Assembly (NCBI GenBank): GCA_963605745.1
Contig: CAVCWT010000010.1
Coordinates: 1-64,000, forward strand
Length of the DNA: 64,000 bases
Origin: CAG-791 sp963605745
GTDB taxonomy: Bacteria; Bacillota; Clostridia; Lachnospirales; Lachnospiraceae
Direction: 5' to 3'
The notes below the pieces were generated by a model. It saw only the letters and a list, made by a program, of their open reading frames with translations, ran no database searches and was not told the origin of the DNA. Position 1 is the stretch's first letter, and each line of letters begins with the position of its first letter. The position numbers and the translations under genes are program-made. Below are positions 15,913-25,601 of this stretch, piece by piece.

Positions 15913-15957
15913 TTTTGAAAATGGCCGCGGCTGTTTAGAAGGAAAGGAGCTGGCAGC

Positions 15958-16602
15958 GTGAATCGTATTTTTGTTGACCTGGAGATGCATCCTGTGTCAA
16001 ATGACTTTCCCAAACAAAAAGAGCTCTTCCGTTTCGAAACGATGGAAATCGGAGCCGTGATGCTGAATGATGCGTATGAAGAGACCGCTTCGTTCTGCGA
16101 ATATGTTCATCCGATGTTCAGCAGTGAGGTGCAAAAGCGTTACACAGATTTGACGGGGATTACAACAGAGATGCTGGCAGATGCGGACACCTTCCCCGGA
16201 GTGCTGAACCGCTTTGTAAAGTGGTGCGGCGAAGAGTATATCATCTACTCCTGGAGCAAAACAGACCTGTCGCAGATCAAGGGTGAGTGCCGGCAAAAGG
16301 AACTGCCAATCACAGAGGAGCTCTCCTATATGTTCCGGAACTGGAAGGATTTTCAGAAGGAATTCAGTCGCCTCATCGGCTTTCACCGGGCGGTGAATCT
16401 GCAGGATGCGGTGAGCCTCGGGGGGCTGGATTTTGACGGAAGAGCCCATGACGGATTGGTGGATGCACGCAACACAGCGAATCTGTTCCGGCAGACCAGA
16501 GACGAGAAGATGTTCCGAAAGCTCAAGAGTCTCATCAGTGAAAAGGATGAGCCGCTGACCTTTACAATGGGAGATGTGTTCAACTTTAAGCTGCCTCAGT
16601 AA
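15958..16602 (+). CDS. DEDDh-type 3'-5' exonuclease
   Basis: A 214-aa exonuclease-fold protein. RIFVDLEMHP gives the first Asp and Glu, MEIGAVML with a following Asp the second block, and HDGLVDARNTANLF supplies the His and last Asp of the DEDDh set, as in KapD/ERI-1-like and RNase T-like nucleases. It would trim RNA or DNA 3' ends with two Mg2+ ions. The start is GTG at 15958, after AAGGAAAGGAG; translation from an internal ATG would lose the first catalytic strand. It lies 45 nt after the flippase gene but probably has no functional link to it. Confidence 0.82.
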   Translation: MNRIFVDLEMHPVSNDFPKQKELFRFETMEIGAVMLNDAYEETASFCEYVHPMFSSEVQKRYTDLTGITTEMLADADTFPGVLNRFVKWCGEEYIIYSWSKTDLSQIKGECRQKELPITEELSYMFRNWKDFQKEFSRLIGFHRAVNLQDAVSLGGLDFDGRAHDGLVDARNTANLFRQTRDEKMFRKLKSLISEKDEPLTFTMGDVFNFKLPQ

Positions 16603-16718
16603 AAATGCGGCCCGGCAGCAGATTTCTTTGATGGAAGATGTTGGGAATGTAGCGAACCGGTGTGAATTGATCAAAGAGAATGGGGTGTCGCATCGCAGAC
16701 GACCGAAAGGAGAGTAGG

Positions 16719-18284
16719 ATGAAATTCAGAATGATTGCAGTATTGCTTGCTGGGAGTGTTCTGCTGGGCGGATGCGGCGCAGGAAGCAGCACCGCAAAGT
16801 CGTCCGATACAGGAAATGACGGTGCGCAGCAGGAAGAGAACGCAGATGCAGGGGATGACGCAGAAGCTACAAAAAAAGAGGCCGCTTCGGTTAAGACTGT
16901 TTCGCTCGATCCGAGCAACCCGGTTTCTCTGACCATATGGGATTATTACAATGGTGCGCAGCAGGCGACCTTTGATGAGATGGTAGAGGAATTCAACAAC
17001 ACCGTCGGCAACGAGGAGGGCATCTACGTTGAGGCATATACGCAGGGCTCGGTTTCGGATCTGGAGGCGGCGGTGACGTCGGCTATGAAGGAAGAGGTCG
17101 GTGCAGAAAAGCTCCCGGATATCTTTTCTGCCTATGCCGATACGGCCTATGCAGCACTGCAAAATGACAAGCTGGTAAATTTAAGAGAATATTTTACGGA
17201 GGATGAGCTCTCCCAATATGTGGACAATTATCTTGCGGAAGGAGATCTGACAGGAAACGGAGGTCTCTACCTTTTGCCGATTGCCAAATCCACCGAGGTT
17301 ACTATGGTGAACCTGACGGACTGGGGGCCCTTTGCGCAGGAAACAGGTGCACAGCTGGAGGAGCTGGAGACGATCGAGGGCATCACAAAGGTTGCAGAGG
17401 AATACTACAACTGGACGGATGCAAAGACACCGGATGTGGATGGAGACGGAAAGGCTTTCTACGGAAGAGATTCGATGTCCAACTACTTTGTCATCGGAAT
17501 GAGGCAGATGGGAATCGAAATCTTTGAGGCAGAGGACGGCGTAGTGACCCTGCACACGGACAAGGAAGCCATCCGCCGTTTGTGGGACAATTACTACGTT
17601 CCCTATGTAAAGGGTTACTTTGGAGCCTATGGAAAATTCCGTTCCGATGATACCAAGACCGGCGAGATCCTGGCCTACACAGGATCGATTGCCTCTTCGG
17701 CCTATTTTCCGGCCAATGTAGAAACCGATGACGGAACCTACGCCATTGAATGCGGTGTTGTCGCAGCTCCTGTCATGGAGGGCGGCGAGAATGTTCGTGT
17801 TCAGCAAGGGGCCGGAATGGCCGTGGTGAAATCCGATGAGCAGCATGAATATGCAGCCTGCCGGTTCCTGGCCTGGTTTACACAAAAAGAGAACAACCTG
17901 CAGTTCGCCTGCAGTGCTTCCTACCTGCCGGTTCGAAAGGACTCCAACGATATGGAAGCGGTAAAGGCAGCAGTTTCAGAAGGCGGCGTACAGCTGGATG
18001 GCAAAACCTATGACTGCTTTGAGACCGTCATGGAGAGCTTTGAGCAAACGGAGTTCTATACAACAAAGTGCTTTGAAAACGGATACAACACGCGCAAGAT
18101 TCTGGACTACAATCTGTCGGATCAGGCGACGGCGGACAGAGAAGCGGTGGAGCAGCAGATGGCAGAGGGCGTTTCCTATGAGGATGCGGTGGCACCGTAT
18201 CTGACCGATGAAACCTTTGAAAGCTGGTATGAACAGTTCTGCCAGGCACTGGAGGATACCGCCTTGGCGGGTGAAAAGGGCTGA
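16719..18284 (+). CDS. Extracellular solute-binding lipoprotein (ABC family 1 type)
   Basis: A 521-aa secreted lipoprotein: a short signal peptide with lipobox LLGGC (Cys19 to be lipidated), an acidic linker (~20-60), then a periplasmic-binding fold beginning VSLTIWDYYNGAQQATFDEM, of the sugar/oligosaccharide binding type. ACCGAAAGGAGAG precedes the ATG. No permease or ATPase gene is adjacent. Instead, the next gene encodes a hybrid histidine kinase with a large extracellular sensor, so this protein may present a ligand to that kinase rather than feed a transporter. This role is inferred from gene order. Confidence 0.82.
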   Translation: MKFRMIAVLLAGSVLLGGCGAGSSTAKSSDTGNDGAQQEENADAGDDAEATKKEAASVKTVSLDPSNPVSLTIWDYYNGAQQATFDEMVEEFNNTVGNEEGIYVEAYTQGSVSDLEAAVTSAMKEEVGAEKLPDIFSAYADTAYAALQNDKLVNLREYFTEDELSQYVDNYLAEGDLTGNGGLYLLPIAKSTEVTMVNLTDWGPFAQETGAQLEELETIEGITKVAEEYYNWTDAKTPDVDGDGKAFYGRDSMSNYFVIGMRQMGIEIFEAEDGVVTLHTDKEAIRRLWDNYYVPYVKGYFGAYGKFRSDDTKTGEILAYTGSIASSAYFPANVETDDGTYAIECGVVAAPVMEGGENVRVQQGAGMAVVKSDEQHEYAACRFLAWFTQKENNLQFACSASYLPVRKDSNDMEAVKAAVSEGGVQLDGKTYDCFETVMESFEQTEFYTTKCFENGYNTRKILDYNLSDQATADREAVEQQMAEGVSYEDAVAPYLTDETFESWYEQFCQALEDTALAGEKG

Positions 18285-18292
18285 TAATATAT

Positions 18293-18338
18293 ACCTGTTT
18301 AGGATCCGGCGATTTCAACATGAATCGGGTGCCGGATG
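18293..18338 (-). repeat. MITE relic
   Basis: ACCTGTTTAGGATCCGGCG followed by ATTTCAACATGAATCGG matches the right part of copy C read on this strand (CTGTTTAGCACCTGGCG..ATTTCAACATGAATCGG). The rest is missing. It lies in the 115 nt between the lipoprotein stop and the kinase start. Confidence 0.65.
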
Positions 18339-18399
18339 GCTACGATGATATTTTCTCCTCGCAGAAAAAAACGGTCTGCAAAGCGGAAGGGAGGACGGG

Positions 18400-21300
18400 G
18401 TGAGCCAATCGGACCATCATCAATTCAGAAAAACATGGCATCTTTTGTCCATTATCCTGATTCCTGTTCTGTGCATGGCGCTTATGCAGGGATTTCTGCC
18501 GTATCTGGTTCTGCGTGCGAGCGGAGTGCAGGAGAGCCTGACACAAAATGAGCTTACCACGGATCTTCATGTTGTTGAAAACCTGGCATCTGAGCTGGAA
18601 ACAAACATGAATGAGAAATGGAGAGCTGTCGGGAAATGCAGCCAGACGCTGGATGAGGAGCTTGCACTGATTCTGGAGGAAAGTGGCCTGTCTGTGGATG
18701 AGTTCCTGCAGGATGATGCTGCACAGCAGGAGTATCTGGGTCTTGTATTTGATGTCCTTTTGGACAGCATGCATTCTTCATCAACGACAGGAGTCTTCCT
18801 TGTGTTGGCAAATGACCGGCCGGTGGATCAGGAAGGCTCGTATCATGGATTTTTTGTCCGGGATACGGATCCGGAGAATATTGCCGGCATGTCAGACCTT
18901 TTGATGGAAAAGGGACCAAAGAAGCTGTCGCAGACGCATTCCATTTCTCTGGACAGTGCATGGTCAACGGACTTTTTACTGATGGGAAACGGAACGCGGG
19001 CCTCTGATGCGTTCTATTATGAGCCGTACCTGGCAGCCGTAGAGCATCCGGACAGTGATATGCAGGATCTGGGCTATTGGTCAGAGCCGTTCATCCTGCA
19101 GGATGACAGCATGGATAACCACAAAATGATCACCTACTCTGTCCCGCTGCAGTATAACGGGACCGTATACGGTGTCGCGGGAGCAGAGATTTCCATCAGA
19201 TATCTGCAGGGACTGATGAATGTGCGTGAGCTGGACAACTCCCTGAATGCCGGTTATGCGGCGCTGATGGATCGGGAGGATGGGACGTATCAGTATCTTT
19301 TCGGCAAAGGAATGCTGTATGATGCGGCAATCCGGGGAAATGAAAGCCTGTCACTGCAAAAAGAGAATCCGCAGAATGCGGACCTGATGCTGGTGCAGGA
19401 TGCTGCGATTGGCAATCAGAAGATTTATGCCGTTTGTTCTCCGATGACCATTTATGGAAATAACGTCCCCTATGACAATACGAAATGGGTGATCACCGGC
19501 TTTATCACAGAGAAATCCTTGTACGGTCTGGGAGAGAGCCTGCAGCAGCGAATGCTGATCGCAGCGCTTGTTGCGACGCTTGCCATGGCAGTGGTGGTGT
19601 TCCTGGTTGTCTACCGGGTGACAAGGCCGGTAGGGATGCTGGTCAGAAAGGTTCAGGAAGGAATTGCAGGGCTCTATTCCTACAAAAGATCCTACATTCA
19701 GGAAATTGATGAGCTGCACGATGTGATTGTGGAGCTGACGGAAGCGGAGGAAGCGACAGGAAAACAGCTGCGCGAGGAAAAGGATCGCTATCGGATTGCC
19801 GTGGAATCCTCGAAGGATGTGTTCTTTACCGTTTATCTGCGAGAGGGACGCCTGCAGGTATTCAATGCCGGAGAGCTGGATGGCTACTGGAAGCTGACGG
19901 ACTTTATGGGTTCCTTCCGGCAGCTGAATCTGCTGAATTCGGAGGATCTGACACTTGTGGAGGCCGCGATGCACGGAGCGGATGCGGAGATGGATGTGGA
20001 ATTTCGCTTGCGCAGATCGCAGCAAAAGCCTTACCGCTGGATGCGTCTGACCGGACGCCGCTTTACCGACGAAAAGGGAAATGCGGATCGTATCGTTGGC
20101 TGTCTTCAGGATATTGATGAGAAAAAGCAGCTCGAGCTGGCCCAGAAAAAGAAGGAACAGCTGGATCCTGTCACCTCCTTCTATCGCCTGGAATATGGCC
20201 TTCGCATGATTCGAATCCAGAGACTTTTGTGGGAGAATGCGGGCGGAGCCCATGCAGAGGAGGCTGTAACCGGAGTGTTTGCGCTGGGTGGTTCCGATCA
20301 GATCCGAGAGATCAGTGAAAAATACGGTCTGATCTTTTCAGAACTCCTTCTGGAGCAGATAGGCCATCTGACCTGGAAGTATCTGCAGGAGAGCGGTTTT
20401 CAAAAGGACACACCAATGGGTGCGATTCCGATTCGACTTGGCATAGACCGGTTCGCACTGTGGCTCCCTGGCTGCAGTAAGGAAAAGGCACAGATCCTCA
20501 TCCGAACAATGAACCGGGAGACGGCGGAGCTATTTGATGACAGCTATCTGAATCTTCAGGTGCGCATGGGAGTGGTGCTCGTGCATAAGGAGCCTATGCA
20601 GCAGCTCCTGGAATGGGCGGAATGTGCCTATGAGGCGACCTGCAGAAACGGCGCGGATGTTCTGTGCTATGACGATCTGACAGCGGATGAGAAAAAGGGC
20701 ACTTATAAGACAGAATGGATACAAGCGGAGAATTTCAGCAGAATTCAGGGGATGAGTCTGCCGTCCATAGCGATGAATCTGTTCGACCACAGCGGAGATA
20801 TTCATGTCATATTGGATCTGCTCTGCCTGAAGCTGACAGAATATTATCCTCTGACGAATCTGACAATCACAAGATTTGACCGGGAAACTCTGTCCAGCAG
20901 CGCAGAATATCGATGGAAAAAAACGACCGACCCGATTCCCGGCCTTGTCCGCGGAGAGGAAAATGACTACCAGCAGTTCATGAATTCGCAGAGACTGCAA
21001 AAGCTTCTGGAGGAGGAAGAATCGGATGCAAGGAATCCGTTCCTGAAGGATTTTCTGACACAAAAGCCCGGAGAACGAGATCTTCTCTATCATATGGAGG
21101 ATGCAGGGCAGTACGTCGGAACCATCTTCTATGCAGGAGAAGAGATCTGTGAAGAGCAAAAAGCCGAGGGAGATAAGGTGATGGAAGAGATCAGTACAAT
21201 CTTCCAGAACCGCTTTAATCTGATGAGGCACGATCAGTCGGCGCAGGCAAAGTCAGACTTCCTTGCCAGAATGTCTCATGAGATTCGAACACCGATGAAC

Positions 21301-22368
21301 GGGATCATCGGAATGACGGCGATCGCTCTGCAAGAGGAACAGACCGAAGAACGGCGCATCGACTGCCTGCACAAAATCGACAGCTCCTCCCGATATCTTC
21401 TGGGAATCCTGAATGACATTCTCGACATGTCCAAGATTGAAAGCGGCAAGATGCAACTGTGTGCTGCGCCGTGTAACCTGCAAAAGATGCTGCATAACCT
21501 CGAGCCAATGATTGAAGGACGCCTTGCGGAGCGCAAGCTCCATTACACGGCGGATCTGCAGCTGCAGCATGAATGGTTTTTGTGCGATGAGCTGCGGGTG
21601 AATCAGGTGCTCATGAACCTTCTGGGCAATGCTCTGAAGTTCACCAGGGAGGGCGGAGAGATCCTTTTAACGGTTCATGAAACGGTTCGTTGGGACGGCG
21701 TCTCCTGTGTCTATATGGGTGTTCGGGATAACGGCATTGGCATTGCAAAGGATCAGCAGCAGCGTATTTTCCAGAGCTTTGTGCAGGCCGGCAATTCAGA
21801 GCAGACGAGAAGGCAGGGAACCGGGCTGGGACTTGCCATCAGCAGTCGTCTGGTCCAGATGATGGGTTCCTCCATTGATGTGGAAAGCGAAGAGGGAAAA
21901 GGAAGCCTGTTCTCCTTTACCCTTCAGCTAACCTCCGTGCAGCCTCCGGAGACAAAGGAGACTGTCACGGCACGGGAAACCGATCGCCTGAAGGGAAAGC
22001 GTATCCTGGTTGCAGAGGACAATGAACTCAACATGGAGATCATCGAGACGGTCCTTAAGGAGTACGGCATTGTCGTAGACCGGGCCTGGAACGGACAGGA
22101 GGCGCTTAAGAAGGCAGCACAGAGCAAGGACAGAGAATATGACCTGATCATGCTGGACATCATGATGCCGGTCATGGACGGCTTGGAGGCCGCAAGGGAA
22201 ATCCGCAGGCTGGACCGAAAGGATATGAAAGAGATTCCGATCGTTGCCATGAGTGCCAATGCCTTTGAAGAGGATGTGCAGCGCTCGCTGGCAAATGGCA
22301 TGAATGCGCATTTATCCAAGCCAATTAATATAGACAAGCTCGAGGAAACTCTCCTTACGATGCTCTGA
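18400..22368 (+). CDS. Hybrid sensor histidine kinase with Cache, PAS, degenerate GGDEF, GAF and receiver domains
   Basis: A 1322-aa membrane sensor. Helices at ~11-37 and ~385-408 bracket a 345-residue extracellular Cache-like sensor. Inside the cell: PAS (~463-577), a diguanylate-cyclase-like domain (~587-768) in which the GGDEF signature reads GIDRF and so should be inactive, a GAF-like domain (~780-935), HisKA with the phospho-His in MSHEIRTPMNG (~960), HATPase (NLLGNALKFT, DNGIGIAKDQ, GTGLGLAIS) and a C-terminal receiver (ILVAEDNELN, phospho-Asp in MLDIMMPVMDG near residue 1251). Start is GTG after GAAGGGAGGA. There is no separate response regulator or output gene nearby. It follows the solute-binding lipoprotein by 115 nt. 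Confidence 0.9.
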   Translation: MSQSDHHQFRKTWHLLSIILIPVLCMALMQGFLPYLVLRASGVQESLTQNELTTDLHVVENLASELETNMNEKWRAVGKCSQTLDEELALILEESGLSVDEFLQDDAAQQEYLGLVFDVLLDSMHSSSTTGVFLVLANDRPVDQEGSYHGFFVRDTDPENIAGMSDLLMEKGPKKLSQTHSISLDSAWSTDFLLMGNGTRASDAFYYEPYLAAVEHPDSDMQDLGYWSEPFILQDDSMDNHKMITYSVPLQYNGTVYGVAGAEISIRYLQGLMNVRELDNSLNAGYAALMDREDGTYQYLFGKGMLYDAAIRGNESLSLQKENPQNADLMLVQDAAIGNQKIYAVCSPMTIYGNNVPYDNTKWVITGFITEKSLYGLGESLQQRMLIAALVATLAMAVVVFLVVYRVTRPVGMLVRKVQEGIAGLYSYKRSYIQEIDELHDVIVELTEAEEATGKQLREEKDRYRIAVESSKDVFFTVYLREGRLQVFNAGELDGYWKLTDFMGSFRQLNLLNSEDLTLVEAAMHGADAEMDVEFRLRRSQQKPYRWMRLTGRRFTDEKGNADRIVGCLQDIDEKKQLELAQKKKEQLDPVTSFYRLEYGLRMIRIQRLLWENAGGAHAEEAVTGVFALGGSDQIREISEKYGLIFSELLLEQIGHLTWKYLQESGFQKDTPMGAIPIRLGIDRFALWLPGCSKEKAQILIRTMNRETAELFDDSYLNLQVRMGVVLVHKEPMQQLLEWAECAYEATCRNGADVLCYDDLTADEKKGTYKTEWIQAENFSRIQGMSLPSIAMNLFDHSGDIHVILDLLCLKLTEYYPLTNLTITRFDRETLSSSAEYRWKKTTDPIPGLVRGEENDYQQFMNSQRLQKLLEEEESDARNPFLKDFLTQKPGERDLLYHMEDAGQYVGTIFYAGEEICEEQKAEGDKVMEEISTIFQNRFNLMRHDQSAQAKSDFLARMSHEIRTPMNGIIGMTAIALQEEQTEERRIDCLHKIDSSSRYLLGILNDILDMSKIESGKMQLCAAPCNLQKMLHNLEPMIEGRLAERKLHYTADLQLQHEWFLCDELRVNQVLMNLLGNALKFTREGGEILLTVHETVRWDGVSCVYMGVRDNGIGIAKDQQQRIFQSFVQAGNSEQTRRQGTGLGLAISSRLVQMMGSSIDVESEEGKGSLFSFTLQLTSVQPPETKETVTARETDRLKGKRILVAEDNELNMEIIETVLKEYGIVVDRAWNGQEALKKAAQSKDREYDLIMLDIMMPVMDGLEAAREIRRLDRKDMKEIPIVAMSANAFEEDVQRSLANGMNAHLSKPINIDKLEETLLTML

Positions 22369-22473
22369 AAGGAATATCATATCGAAAAGTAACGATTCAG
22401 AGCCCATTCGTCAGATGGAATCATTGATGTAAATTTGCCGGACTTTGAATGTTACCTCGAGAAAAAGGAAAAA

Positions 22474-22501
22474 GGAGCCGCAGGCACGTGCCTGCGGCTC
22501 C
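22474..22501. terminator. Bidirectional terminator between convergent genes
   Basis: Perfect 28-bp palindrome with arms GGAGCCGCAGGCAC, preceded by AAAAAGGAAAAA (T-rich on the minus strand) and followed by TTTG. Serves the kinase gene (+) and the glycosyltransferase operon (-). Confidence 0.88.
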
Positions 22502-22521
22502 TTTGCTGTACCAGGATAGGA

Positions 22522-23532
22522 TCAGGAATGTTGCAAGGTTCTTAGAATCTTGCGGACGGCCTTCCTGCAAAAACGCCCCACCGTCAGATCAAAGCGATGC
22601 GTAAAACGCGTCCACCCGGTGATCGGCGCAAGGATCAGATGCTGATACTCTGCACGGTGCTCGAGAAGGCAGGCAGGATAGCTCTCGTCAATCGGGACCT
22701 GTTCAAAATGGGCATTGCGGCCAAAGATATCCTGCCCGAGGATCAGCTTGTCCATCGTTTCGGCAATGATCTGGGCATCGTTGTATTCCTGATGGGCGGC
22801 TGCTCGTATTTTGGTTCCGATGCGATTCATGACATTGGTTTCATGGAGCCCTCCCATATAGCCAAAATGCCATCCGCCGTCCGGAACGCGGATGCTGCGA
22901 GGATCCGTAACCGGAACGAGATCGCGCAGCCGCACAATGCCCTCTGCCGGAATATTGCGGATGCTGCAGACCTTGGTTCCTAACCATTTGCGCTCAGACT
23001 CCGGGACATCCGGGAATTCTCCTGTAATGGAATGGAGACGGACAGGGCGCTCCTCCATATTGAGAAATACATAGAAATTGCGCTGTGCAAGGTGGTATAC
23101 CTTGCCGGGGTCGTAGTGCTGCAGGAGGTCCCGGAGCGTGTCCGGGTTCGGGATTTCATCCAGATCGCCAAAGAGGATAACATCGTCCTCTCTCACATCC
23201 TGCAGATGATCCATGAGGTGATTTTTCTGGTAATAGTCCCTGCGGTGCGTGATCTCCTGACCGGGAATCTCAGGTGCGTAGTGCTCTGCATTGGGATTTA
23301 GAGTCATCCCATCGTCAAGGAGCACATCCTCGGTCACCGGAATGTAATCGATCTTGTGAAGGTATGGCTGGAAGAGCGTTTTATTTTGCTCAAAAATGAG
23401 ATCCTTTGGCTCGCCGGAAAAGGTCCGGGTCGATTCCTCGATGATAAACCGATCCACGACCGGATCGAGCACCTGCAGCCGCAGCCGCAGGATGTCCAGC
23501 TCATTAAAAAACGGAATGCAATCAATGACCAT
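22522..23532 (-). CDS. Glycosyltransferase family 17-like protein
   Basis: A 336-aa protein whose start VIDCIPFFNELDILRLRL and following RFIIEESTRTFSGEPK match GT17 (beta-1,4-N-acetylglucosaminyltransferase-like) proteins; ILFGDLDEIPNP gives the metal-binding DxD-type motif and GGWHFGYMGG the conserved C-terminal block. No signal peptide. It is the last gene of a four-gene minus-strand operon (flippase, GT11-like, DUF5672, GT17). Its ribosome site GAGGTA overlaps the TGA stop of the preceding gene, so the two are coupled. Donor and acceptor unknown; a role in adding a sugar to a lipid-linked or surface glycan is inferred. Confidence 0.82.
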   Translation of the reverse strand: MVIDCIPFFNELDILRLRLQVLDPVVDRFIIEESTRTFSGEPKDLIFEQNKTLFQPYLHKIDYIPVTEDVLLDDGMTLNPNAEHYAPEIPGQEITHRRDYYQKNHLMDHLQDVREDDVILFGDLDEIPNPDTLRDLLQHYDPGKVYHLAQRNFYVFLNMEERPVRLHSITGEFPDVPESERKWLGTKVCSIRNIPAEGIVRLRDLVPVTDPRSIRVPDGGWHFGYMGGLHETNVMNRIGTKIRAAAHQEYNDAQIIAETMDKLILGQDIFGRNAHFEQVPIDESYPACLLEHRAEYQHLILAPITGWTRFTHRFDLTVGRFCRKAVRKILRTLQHS

Positions 23533-23543
23533 GTCTTGTTACC

Positions 23544-24311
23544 TCACATGCCGTGCCGCTTTTTCCAGGCGGCTGTGTGTCTCCAGAAAAGGAGCGGACG
23601 GATTGCATTCTTGATCCGATCCTTTGGAGCAATAAAATGCGGGTAGGAGGCATTTTCTCCTCTCCACTTGTGAAAGGCAAAAGGTTCGACCCCCTCATTC
23701 TCAGGAAGTGCATGCTCCCGTCCGAAATGGACGGCAACCTCCAGCGGAGCAAAGGACAGGCCATCTGCCTCCATCTGGTTTTTGGAATGGCAGCACAGGA
23801 AAATGTCCTCGTTGTAGTAGCCATCGTCTACGGGAACCCAGGGAAGCTGATGCTCGGCCGGGTAGGCCAGAAGCCTTTTCGAACGAAGGGAAACGCTGTT
23901 GCCGACCCGGCAGATGTTCCCTTTGGAGTCGCGGTAGGCATAGTCATTGGTTGGAAGCGGCCAGGGGGACCCAATGTAGTCATAGTCCAGGAAACGATCC
24001 TGCCATTTTTCCGGGTGAATGACGAAACCGTCATAGTGAACCAACAGAATGAACTCTGTCTGGATATACGGTGCGAGCTCATAGACCATGAAATGGTTGA
24101 AACCGTCAATATTGTCAATTTTCTCGCAATGTTCATAGCGAATGGAGGAGGGAAGGCCCCTTGGACGTTCGTGGGTGATGAGCAAGACGTCGCCGTAATC
24201 AATCCCCTGCATGGAATATTCCATAGCCTTGATGGTTTCGTATAGATGAACACTGGTCACGGCAACCAAGGTGACCCGGGGGAGCTGGAGCCTGCCGTTT
24301 TGATATTCCAT
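23544..24311 (-). CDS. DUF5672 family protein (putative glycosyltransferase)
   Basis: A 255-aa protein with the marks of DUF5672: LPRVTLVAVTSVHLYETIKA at the N-terminus, EFILLVHYDGFVIHPEKW, DYDYIGSPW, GNSVSLRSKRLL, DDGYYNEDIFLCC and a final AFHKWRG. The fold is predicted to be of GT-A type, with YDG and EDIF as likely metal and donor contacts; no member is characterised as far as I can tell. The ATG at 24311 follows GAGGTACTACC. It sits between GT11-like and GT17-like genes, which supports a sugar transferase role. Confidence 0.8.
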   Translation of the reverse strand: MEYQNGRLQLPRVTLVAVTSVHLYETIKAMEYSMQGIDYGDVLLITHERPRGLPSSIRYEHCEKIDNIDGFNHFMVYELAPYIQTEFILLVHYDGFVIHPEKWQDRFLDYDYIGSPWPLPTNDYAYRDSKGNICRVGNSVSLRSKRLLAYPAEHQLPWVPVDDGYYNEDIFLCCHSKNQMEADGLSFAPLEVAVHFGREHALPENEGVEPFAFHKWRGENASYPHFIAPKDRIKNAIRPLLFWRHTAAWKKRHGM

Positions 24312-24505
24312 GGTAGTACCTCATATTAAGATGGTGCGGAGCAATTGCTTCCCCAGGGTGAATGGATTCTTGGGGAAACATCCTGCCGTTTCCGATTTGT
24401 TTTGGCAAACGCTGCACGGGCTCTTTTGCAACTGTTGTACGAGATATTTGTTTTGTGATCGAATGGATCACATATCCGCCGCGGGAGGATGTGAATCGTT
24501 CCGGA
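24312..24505 (-). other. 194-nt gap inside the glycosyltransferase operon
   Basis: No gene seen. On the minus strand it holds a stem TTCCCCA...TGGGGAA (24350-24378 region) and a TTTTGGCAAACG-type AT-rich stretch, but no T-run after the stem and no convincing promoter. Confidence 0.4.
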
Positions 24506-25552
24506 TTATTCTGCCTTCCAGGTTTTGATGATCCCTGCTCTTCGAAGGAGTGAGCGCCAGATTTTGAGCCAGTAGAACCGCCCGTACAGGAGCTTTCTGC
24601 GAATGACCTGGCCCAGATGCCGTATAGCACCGGGGCGTTTGTTGCGTCTTGCATAGAGCCTGGAGGTTTTCTTGTAGGCCTCGAGCTCCCTGCGGCATTC
24701 CTCCGGCTCCCAGATCCGGCCTTTTTTATCCTGGTAATGCAGGAAGCTGTAGATGTTCTGCTCAGAGGACCAGAAACCGTCGCTGATGTTGTGCCTTGCC
24801 CAGTATTTGGGCGCAATGACGTAGCGCAGCTTTGTGCTGGTAATGACCGGCATCAGCGAAAAGGACGAATTCGAGAGAATCAGGTACCTTGCGTTTTTGA
24901 TGGTGACATAATCCTTGCCAACGTCAAAATGGTGGCACTCGTACTCCGGCAGCACCTTTTTGGCTGCCTCCTCATCCTCCGTGACGATCATAAAGCGCAT
25001 GTCGGGATTGATCTTTTTCATGTTGGCAATGGCATGCAGCCAGTAGGTGCGGTCCAGATAGAGCTCCGGATGTCCTGTGTATTCGCCGCCGCGCATATTG
25101 ATGATGCACAGATCATCGGCCGTATATTCATCGGATTCGTACTCCGGCTTTACCTTCAGCCATTCCCGGATTTCCGGAATATGATGGCCAAAATAACGCT
25201 CGTCCTGCAGGTTTCCGTACAGAAGTGTCCGATCCTGAATGCGGTAGATGCGTTCGTCCGGTCCGCTGATGTAACAGCCGTTTGTCATATCATGATGCGA
25301 GTTGCCCATGAACAGGCGGTCATCCTGCTCGTCGAAACGAGTGTAGGAATCCATTTCACTTCGGGGAATCTCGGTGCCCAGATCGAGATCCATAAAGTAC
25401 ATGCCCTTGTTGGACTGTGCAACATTGCCAACCTGCTGCGGATTGACGGTACCAAAATCGTAGCCAAGGTCCATGGCAATGCAGCGGGCGGATATAAAGA
25501 AGAACAGCTGGTTCCCAAGGCCGTAGCCTGGGATAAATTCAACACCAATCAT
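24506..25552 (-). CDS. Glycosyltransferase family 11-like (alpha-1,2-fucosyltransferase-like)
   Basis: A 348-aa protein with the GT11 opening GYGLGNQLFFFISARCIAMD and the closing motif ILSNSSFSLMP. The GDP-fucose motif, usually HxRRGDY, reads INMRGGEYTG: one Arg is kept, but the second Arg and the Asp are replaced. It may therefore use a different donor or be a divergent fucosyltransferase. The C-terminal ~60 residues are very basic (rich in Arg and Lys), suggesting membrane contact. AAAGGTATCCT precedes the ATG. It follows the flippase gene by 49 nt in the operon. Confidence 0.75.
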   Translation of the reverse strand: MIGVEFIPGYGLGNQLFFFISARCIAMDLGYDFGTVNPQQVGNVAQSNKGMYFMDLDLGTEIPRSEMDSYTRFDEQDDRLFMGNSHHDMTNGCYISGPDERIYRIQDRTLLYGNLQDERYFGHHIPEIREWLKVKPEYESDEYTADDLCIINMRGGEYTGHPELYLDRTYWLHAIANMKKINPDMRFMIVTEDEEAAKKVLPEYECHHFDVGKDYVTIKNARYLILSNSSFSLMPVITSTKLRYVIAPKYWARHNISDGFWSSEQNIYSFLHYQDKKGRIWEPEECRRELEAYKKTSRLYARRNKRPGAIRHLGQVIRRKLLYGRFYWLKIWRSLLRRAGIIKTWKAE

Positions 25553-25601
25553 AGGATACCTTTCAACTCGTTCACTTGCCTTTCTGTATCATGTGCAGCG
25601 A

